DNA of 64,000 nucleotides, from positions 54,503,296-54,567,295 of the forward strand of contig OY747703.1 in the NCBI GenBank assembly GCA_963556495.2, in the 5' to 3' direction. Position numbers and translations under genes: made by a program. Shown here in pieces: positions 58,967-64,000 of this stretch. The number at the start of each line of letters is the position of its first letter. Within the stretch, counting starts at the first letter, position 1. Below the pieces are notes generated by a model. That model searched no databases, had not been told where the DNA came from, and saw only the letters and a program-made list of their open reading frames with translations. This DNA comes from Valencia hispanica (lineage: Eukaryota > Chordata > Actinopteri > Cyprinodontiformes > Valenciidae).

Positions 58967-61912
58967 TTAAATCTTTAAGGAGTTGTTGTAGATAATGATG
59001 GCTGTGGGCAGGAAGGATTTCCTGTAGCGGTCTGTATTGCAGCAAAACTGAAGAAGCCTCCGACTGAAGACGCTCTGTTGTTGTATGACTGTCTCATGAA
59101 GAGGATGCTCAGGGTTGTCCATAATTTTTTTGATTTTATGAAGAATCCTTCTTTGTATCATCATCTCCAGATTTTCCACAGTTGTCCCAAGAACAAAACC
59201 AGCCTTCTTTATCAGGTTGTTTAGCCTTTTTAAATCCCTGGCTCTGATGCTGCTACCCCAACAGATGACGGCTGAAGAGATTACACTCTCCACAACAGAC
59301 TTGTAGAAGATCTGCAGCATCTTGCTGCAAACCTTGAAGGACCTAAGCTTCCTCAAGAAGTACAGTCTGCTCTGTCCCTTCTTGTAGACGGCTTCACTGT
59401 TGCGCCTCCAGTCCAGTCTGTTGTCAAGGTGAACTCCGAGGTATTTATATTCCTCAACCACCTCCACTTCTTCTCACATGATGGAAACAGTGTTTGACTT
59501 ATCCCTGTTTCTTCTGAAATCTACAATCATCTCCTTTGTTTTGTGCATATTCAAGGTGAGAAGATTGTTTCCACACCATGTCACAAAGCGGTCCACCAGC
59601 TCTCTGTATTCAGCTTCTTGTCCATCTCTGATACACCCGACAATTGCAGAGTCATCTGAGTATTTCTGCAGATGACAGGTCTCTGATTTGTACTGGAAGT
59701 CTGAGGTGTACCGAGTAAAAAGGAATGGTGAGAGTACGGTCCCCTGTGGTGCTCCTGTGCTGCTGACCACCTGGTTTGACACACAATTCTTCAGTCTCAC
59801 AAATTGTGGTCTGTTTGTTAGCTTGTCATTGATCCAGGCGATTGTTGAGGGCTCCACCTGTGTCTTCAGGAGTTTCTGACAAAGCAAATAAGGCTGAATT
59901 GTGTTAAATGCACTAGAGAAATCAAAGAACATGATCCTCACAGTGCTGCCTGCTTTGTCCAGATGACAGTGGGTTGGTTGAAGTAGGTGGATGATGGCAT
60001 CTTCAACTCCAACTCCACAGCGATAAGCAAACTGCAGTGGGTCCTGATACATTCTTGTTTGCTTACTCAGGGGTGCCAACAGGAGTCTCTCCAGGACCTT
60101 CATGATGTGGGATGTCAGGGCAACGGGTCTATAGTCATTGATGACTGATGGGTGAGTTCTTTTGGGTACTGGAACAAGGCAGGATGTCTTCCACAACACT
60201 GGAACCTTCTCCTGAGTTAGGCTAAGGTTGAAGAGGTGCTGCAGAATCCCACAGAGCTGCTCTGCACAGGCCTTCAGGACTCTGGGGCTGACACCATCTG
60301 GACCTGCAGCCTTGTTCCGGTTCAGTTTCTCCAGCTGCCTCTTCACCTGACTTTTGGAGACAGACAAGTGGGAGGGGGAGGCAAAGGTTGTAGCAGCATT
60401 TCCTGACTTGGTTGAAGTCAAACTTGTGGAATTAGAAGAGTCCATGGCTGAGGTGAAGGATAAAACATCCGAGGTGTAACAGGAAAGCTGTTGATCAGAG
60501 GATAGTGGGATGTCTGTTTGGCTGGGAACAGGAGAGGGGGATGCTGAGCTAGTTCCTGAACTGAACCTGTTGAAGAATGTGTTCAGTTCATTGGCTCTGT
60601 CCAGACTTCCATCTATCCAATCCTTCCTGTCCTTAAAACCTGTGTTCTTTCTCAGTCCTGACCAGACATCTCGGATATTGTTCCTCTGTAGTTTGTTCTC
60701 CAGCTTCTTCCTGTATGCCTCCTTGCTGTCTCTGATCTTGACCTTAAGTTGCTTCTGTATACTCCTCAATAATTCCCCATCTCCCTCCTTGAAGGCTCTT
60801 TTTTTCTTTTTTAGCAGTTCCTTCAGGTCACTGGTGATCCAGGGTTTGTTATTAGGGAAGCATCTCACTGTTCTGGTGGGGATGATGTTGTCCACACAGA
60901 AGTTTATATAATCAGTCACACACTCGGTCATGGCATTGATGTCCTCTCCATGTGCTTGGCAAAGAGTCATCCAGTCTGTGGTTGCAAAACAACCCTGCAC
61001 GGCTTCTTCAGCTTCCTGTGACCATTTTCTCACAGTTCGTTTTGTCACAGGTTGCCTCTGAACAAGTGGTTTATATTCTGAACAGAGAAAAACAAGATTG
61101 TGATCTGATTGTCCCAGAGGAGGTCTTGGTTTGGACGTGTATGAATCCTTTACATTTGCATAAAACAAATCCAATGTCCTGTTTTCTCTTGTAGAGCAGG
61201 TGACAAACTGTTAAAATGTTGGAAGTGTAGTAGAGAGCGAGGCACGATTAAAATCACCAGATAATGCCACAAATGCATTGGGGTGCTGTGTCTGTAGCTT
61301 AGCAACAATGGAACTGATGACATCACATGCATTGTCGGCAACGGCTGAAGGTGGAATGTCAACAACTGCCAAAATTACAGTGGTGAACTCTCTTGGCAAA
61401 TAATATGGACGAAAACCTTCTGCCAAGAGTTCGAGATCTGGGCTGCAGAGACGACACTTCACAGTAACATGTCCTGGATGACACCATCTGTTGTTTACAA
61501 GCACTGCTACTCCACCACCTTTCCTTTTTCTACTCGTCTTCAGATCTCTGTCTGCTCGTACAGTCAGGAAGCCTGGCAGACAGACGTTGGAGTCGGGGAT
61601 ATGATCCAGCAGCCACGTCTCCGTAAAACACATAACACTGCATTCACGGTACTCTGGCTGAGTCCTTGTAAGGGCTTGGAGTTCATCCATCTTGTTAGCC
61701 AGTGATCTTACGTTGCCCATCATGATCGATGGAAGAGATGGCTTAAACTTCCTCTTTCTCTGTCTCCTTTTCGCTCCTGCTCTGCATCCACGTCTCCTCC
61801 TTATCAACTCATCAGGGATTTGTGGTTTCAGTTGAGGTATTATTTCAGCTTTTGCGATGTTAATCAGCTGCTCCCGGCTGTAAACCACATTGTTGCCATG
61901 GTTACGCATCAT
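58967..61912 (-). pseudogene. LINE endonuclease/reverse transcriptase ORF with two stop codons
   Basis: One frame of 982 codons from ATG 61912 (an in-frame TGA lies 9 bases upstream) to the stop at 58967. It is interrupted only by TAA at 61211-61213 (codon 234) and TGA at 59474-59476 (codon 813). Residues 1-66 are basic (RRRRGCRAGAKRRQRKRK). An AP-like endonuclease starts near residue 66 with GNVRSLANKMDE, CFTETWLLD and SGDFN. Reverse transcriptase follows, with KAAGPDGVSPRVLK, FFDFSSAFNTI (near 663-672), GAPQGTVLSPFLF and catalytic YSDD (near 751-754). The C-terminal part has EYKYLGVHLDNRLDW. The product would copy its own RNA at a nicked target. The stops make this copy inactive. Confidence 0.9.
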
Positions 61913-61947
61913 AACAAATTGTCAAAAAGGGAAAAATTTACAGAAAA

Positions 61948-62291
61948 AATCCTTCCAGCTTCACAGCACCAAAAACTAGAAAGTATACAGGTCAAAAAAA
62001 TGCAATCTTCTTTAAGAAAAAAGAGGAACCAATGTACAAAAAACAAAACTTAATATGTAACCAACAGAGCCACTCCAACATGCAGCCACCCAGAGCAGCG
62101 CAATTTTTACCAGCTAAAAAGTATCAGCAAAAATCCTTCCAGCTGCACAGCATTCAAACCAGAGAGAACAGTTGTCCACAAAAACAATGTTTCTACCAGA
62201 AATGGAAGAATTAAAGTTTTAAAAAAGAAAAAAATATGAACCAAAGTAACAGAGCTACTCCAACATGCTGCCACCTTGAGCGGCGCAATTC
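61948..62291 (-). repeat. Tandem 5'-UTR units (about 184 bp, two copies)
   Basis: ATCCTTCCAGCT at 61949 recurs at 62133, and GCGCAATT at 62098 recurs at 62283, giving an offset of 184-185 bases. Both units also share GAACCAA, CAGAGC(C/T)ACTCCAACATG and a GCCACC block. They lie upstream of the LINE ATG, the place where promoter monomers sit in other LINEs. Confidence 0.8.
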
Positions 62292-63272
62292 CGGAATATG
62301 CATGCGGTGCGGCGCAGCTTGGCGCACAGCCTGCTGTCTGTGGCGTCAATAGACGGATCAGAACCAGCTCGGGAGAACGTCACATGAGAGAAAGGCTGTC
62401 ATAATGCATGCATCACACCAGTCAGTTTAAGCATGGTCCTATGAAAACAATAAAAACCCGGACATTTTCATCAGTCTATAAATCCTCCCGGACAGCACAT
62501 GAAAAGTGGACATGTCTGGGGAAAAGAGGACGGTTGGTCACGCTAAATTGACAGCTCGTTTGCTGTGCACACAAACGGATCTCGAACCCAAGCAAAAGAG
62601 CGATAATACTCTTTAAAGTACGTCGCAAATAGTTTTCTCATTGCTGACAGGCGCTCAGACGCTGATTGAAATAGGGAGGAGAAATCGTGTGACGTGCCGC
62701 ATCAGTGATAAAGTCTACAAGGCTGGGGTTCCCTCGACTGATGTGGCCATAGAGGTCTAGTTTTTGTGTGAAGGCGTGCACTTTGTCTGCAAGGAGCAAA
62801 ATATGAGTTTCGCGGCCTTACAAAGACAGTTTAAGGCCATTCAAGCGGTCAAATATAGATCAAATAGGACAGAGACGCAAGCCACATATAGTGTCATCTA
62901 GATGCTTCACCAGATCTGATTTGATTTCTGTCTGAAACCACTTCACCTCCTCTCAGCTCATACAACCGCTGTAACACCCGCCCCCCCTGGAGAGCCAGCG
63001 AACTTCAGTGTGACTCGCTGAGACCGCTTATCACCTGCATTTGCGCTCACGATCGACAAACGAGTCAAATTTGTTCAAAACTTATTTTTTTAAAATCAGT
63101 CCAAACACATTTTAATTTCTATTCAGGAGTTATTTATATACAAAACTAGAACTTTTTATGACAGTAGTTTAATAATCTTTTTCAGTTTCTTTTCCTCCCA
63201 TCCTGTAGCCTACTGGCGCCCCCCCAGGGGCATGTTCGCACCCCCCCGGTTGAGAATCACTGGTTTACTTAA

Positions 63273-63435
63273 TAGGCACATTCTTTATTCTGGCCACAAC
63301 TCCATTTCCCATAATGCTTCAGCAATTACATTGTCTATTCATTTCTAAGCACATTGCTGCCTGGGCTTTTAAAACAGACTTCTTATCTTACTAAGAGTAT
63401 TCTTACCACATAGAAAAGTATTCACACCCCTTACC
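63273..63435. other. Short unrecognised stretch
   Basis: TAGAAAAGTATTCACACCCC near 63411 recalls a Tc1-like terminal end, but nothing further supports it. Confidence 0.3.
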
Positions 63436-63439
63436 TAAA

Positions 63440-63850
63440 ATTATGCTACTTAGCATTAATAAGCTAGTTAGCATTAGCATGCTAGCTCTTTCTAGCATTT
63501 TAGCTAAATTTTGGTTTTTGACTAACCTTTCTTACTGATTCCTGAAATGCTAATGACATGTTAGCTAGCACTAGCATGCTAGTTAGCATTAGCATGCTAG
63601 CTCATGTTAGCATTTTAGCTAATTTTTCAAATTTTCTTAACTTTTCGTAGTGATAACATTGCAGCTAATGATAACATGTTAGCTAGCCTCAGCATGCTAG
63701 CTAGCATCAGCATGCTAGTTAGCATTAGCATGCTAGTTCATGTTAACATTTTAGCAAATTTTTCAACTTTTCCTAACTTTTTGTAGTGATTACTTAGCGG
63801 CTAATGATTACATGCCAACTAGCATTAGCATGCTAGTTGGCATTACTTAT
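63440..63850. repeat. Degenerate tandem repeat rich in TTAGCATTAGCATGCTAG
   Basis: TTAGCATTAGCATGCTAG recurs at least three times, with variants. A longer unit, starting GCTAATGA at 63549, 63664 and 63800 and including TTTTAGCTAATTTTTCAA and AGTGATAACATT, repeats with a period of about 115-136 bases. GCATGCTAGCTAGCAT-type palindromes occur in each unit. It resembles a widespread fish minisatellite-like repeat. Confidence 0.8.
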
Positions 63851-64000
63851 GACTGCTTAAAATTGCTTGTTTGGTTTTAATTTGTTTAAGCTTTGAAGCT
63901 CGATACATATATCTTGCTGAAGCTAACTCGTCGACAGATCATCTGACTGGGGTTCTGTGACTGATTACGCACCACGTGGCAGGCCCCGTTTAAATTTCCT
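63851..64000. other. Window end, nothing recognised
   Basis: No feature was recognised in the last 150 bases. Confidence 0.4.

Larger units (their letters stand above)
58880..62297 (-). mobile_element. Young near-complete CR1/Rex1-like non-LTR retrotransposon
   Basis: This element of about 3.4 kb runs 5' to 3' from about 62297 to 58880. It has a 5' UTR of about 380 bp holding two diverged units of about 184 bp, one long ORF, a very short 3' UTR with TCAATAAAG, and an (ATTGA)n tail at 58880-58913. A TGCATGC present at both junctions (about 58873 and 62299) is a possible target duplication. It lies inside the TIR element at 58181-62543, so it is the youngest layer. Family naming (Rex1/CR1/L2 group) is from recall of its RT. 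Confidence 0.85.
58181..62543. mobile_element. Second TIR element, inserted in the hAT transposase region
   Basis: The left end AGGGTGACCATATTTTGATT with AAAAAAGAGGACATCTGG is mirrored at the right by ACATGTCTGGGGAAAAGAGG then ACGGTTGGTCACGCT. The start is thus AGGGTGACCA and the end is the inverse of AGCGTGACCA, and both arms have an AAAGAGGAC block. The hAT frame reads ...NELS up to the right edge and resumes IDLQEQL beyond the left edge, with AAT present on both sides as a possible 3-bp target duplication. It has no transposase of its own that I can see. Without the LINE inside it would be about 950 bp. Confidence 0.75.

Noticed and set aside
59478..60911. Plus-strand ORFs opposite the LINE
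   Set aside because: They are antisense shadows of the endonuclease/RT frame.

Overview
The window is vertebrate nuclear DNA, most probably from a teleost fish. It is AT-rich and microsatellite-rich. It is packed with decayed Tc1-like transposons, L2-like and CR1/Rex1-like LINE tails, tRNA-derived SINEs, hAT-type elements and short MITEs of kinds that I know from fish genomes. There is no operon structure, no dense coding and no recognisable rRNA, tRNA or CRISPR locus.

Only one short stretch looks like a host coding exon: 31354-31433 on the + strand. It has a pyrimidine-rich acceptor, a single open frame of 26 codons plus 2 bases, and a GT donor. Its peptide (SSFLG..TFSVGDLL....GRLTLSLR) resembles the end of the N-terminal C2 domain of inositol polyphosphate 4-phosphatases, slightly more INPP4B than INPP4A. 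If so, nearly the whole window is intron of inpp4b, which is a very long gene in vertebrates. I found no neighbouring exon on either side. A TATA/initiator-like site followed by an 18-unit CAG repeat and a donor-like GTAAGT (21.9-22.8 kb) is a weak candidate for a non-coding exon.

Layout. 0-9 kb: a perfect 27-bp hairpin element, a MITE, an L2-like LINE with a SINE fragment inside it, and unclassified repeats. 9-15 kb: Tc1 remnants in both orientations, a second L2 tail inserted in Tc1 sequence, and another LINE 3' end. 15-21.9 kb: mostly unrecognised sequence with one SINE and the first copy of a three-copy MITE family. 23.9-26.9 kb: two Tc1 remnants, a LINE tail and a SINE. 29.7-31.4 kb: a MITE of about 550 bp, Tc1 debris and the exon. 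32-36.8 kb: a compound microsatellite, Tc1 debris, a Tc1 copy split by an L2 LINE, a MITE copy and a SINE. 38.9-45.4 kb: more Tc1, LINE and SINE debris and the third MITE copy. 45.4-55.8 kb: mostly unrecognised, with a (TA)n tract and hAT-like MITEs. 55.8-57.4 kb: a tandemly duplicated unclassified repeat.

The clearest structure is at 57402-63264, a three-layer nest. A hAT element with a perfect 8-bp target duplication (GTTTACTT) is interrupted by a second terminal-inverted-repeat element. That element is in turn interrupted by a young, nearly intact non-LTR retrotransposon on the - strand. Its 981-residue endonuclease/reverse transcriptase frame is broken by only two stop codons. It keeps a duplicated unit of about 184 bp in its 5' UTR and a pentanucleotide 3' tail. 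I saw no novel gene system; the interest lies in the transposon archaeology, the candidate exon and a few unexplained small ORFs.
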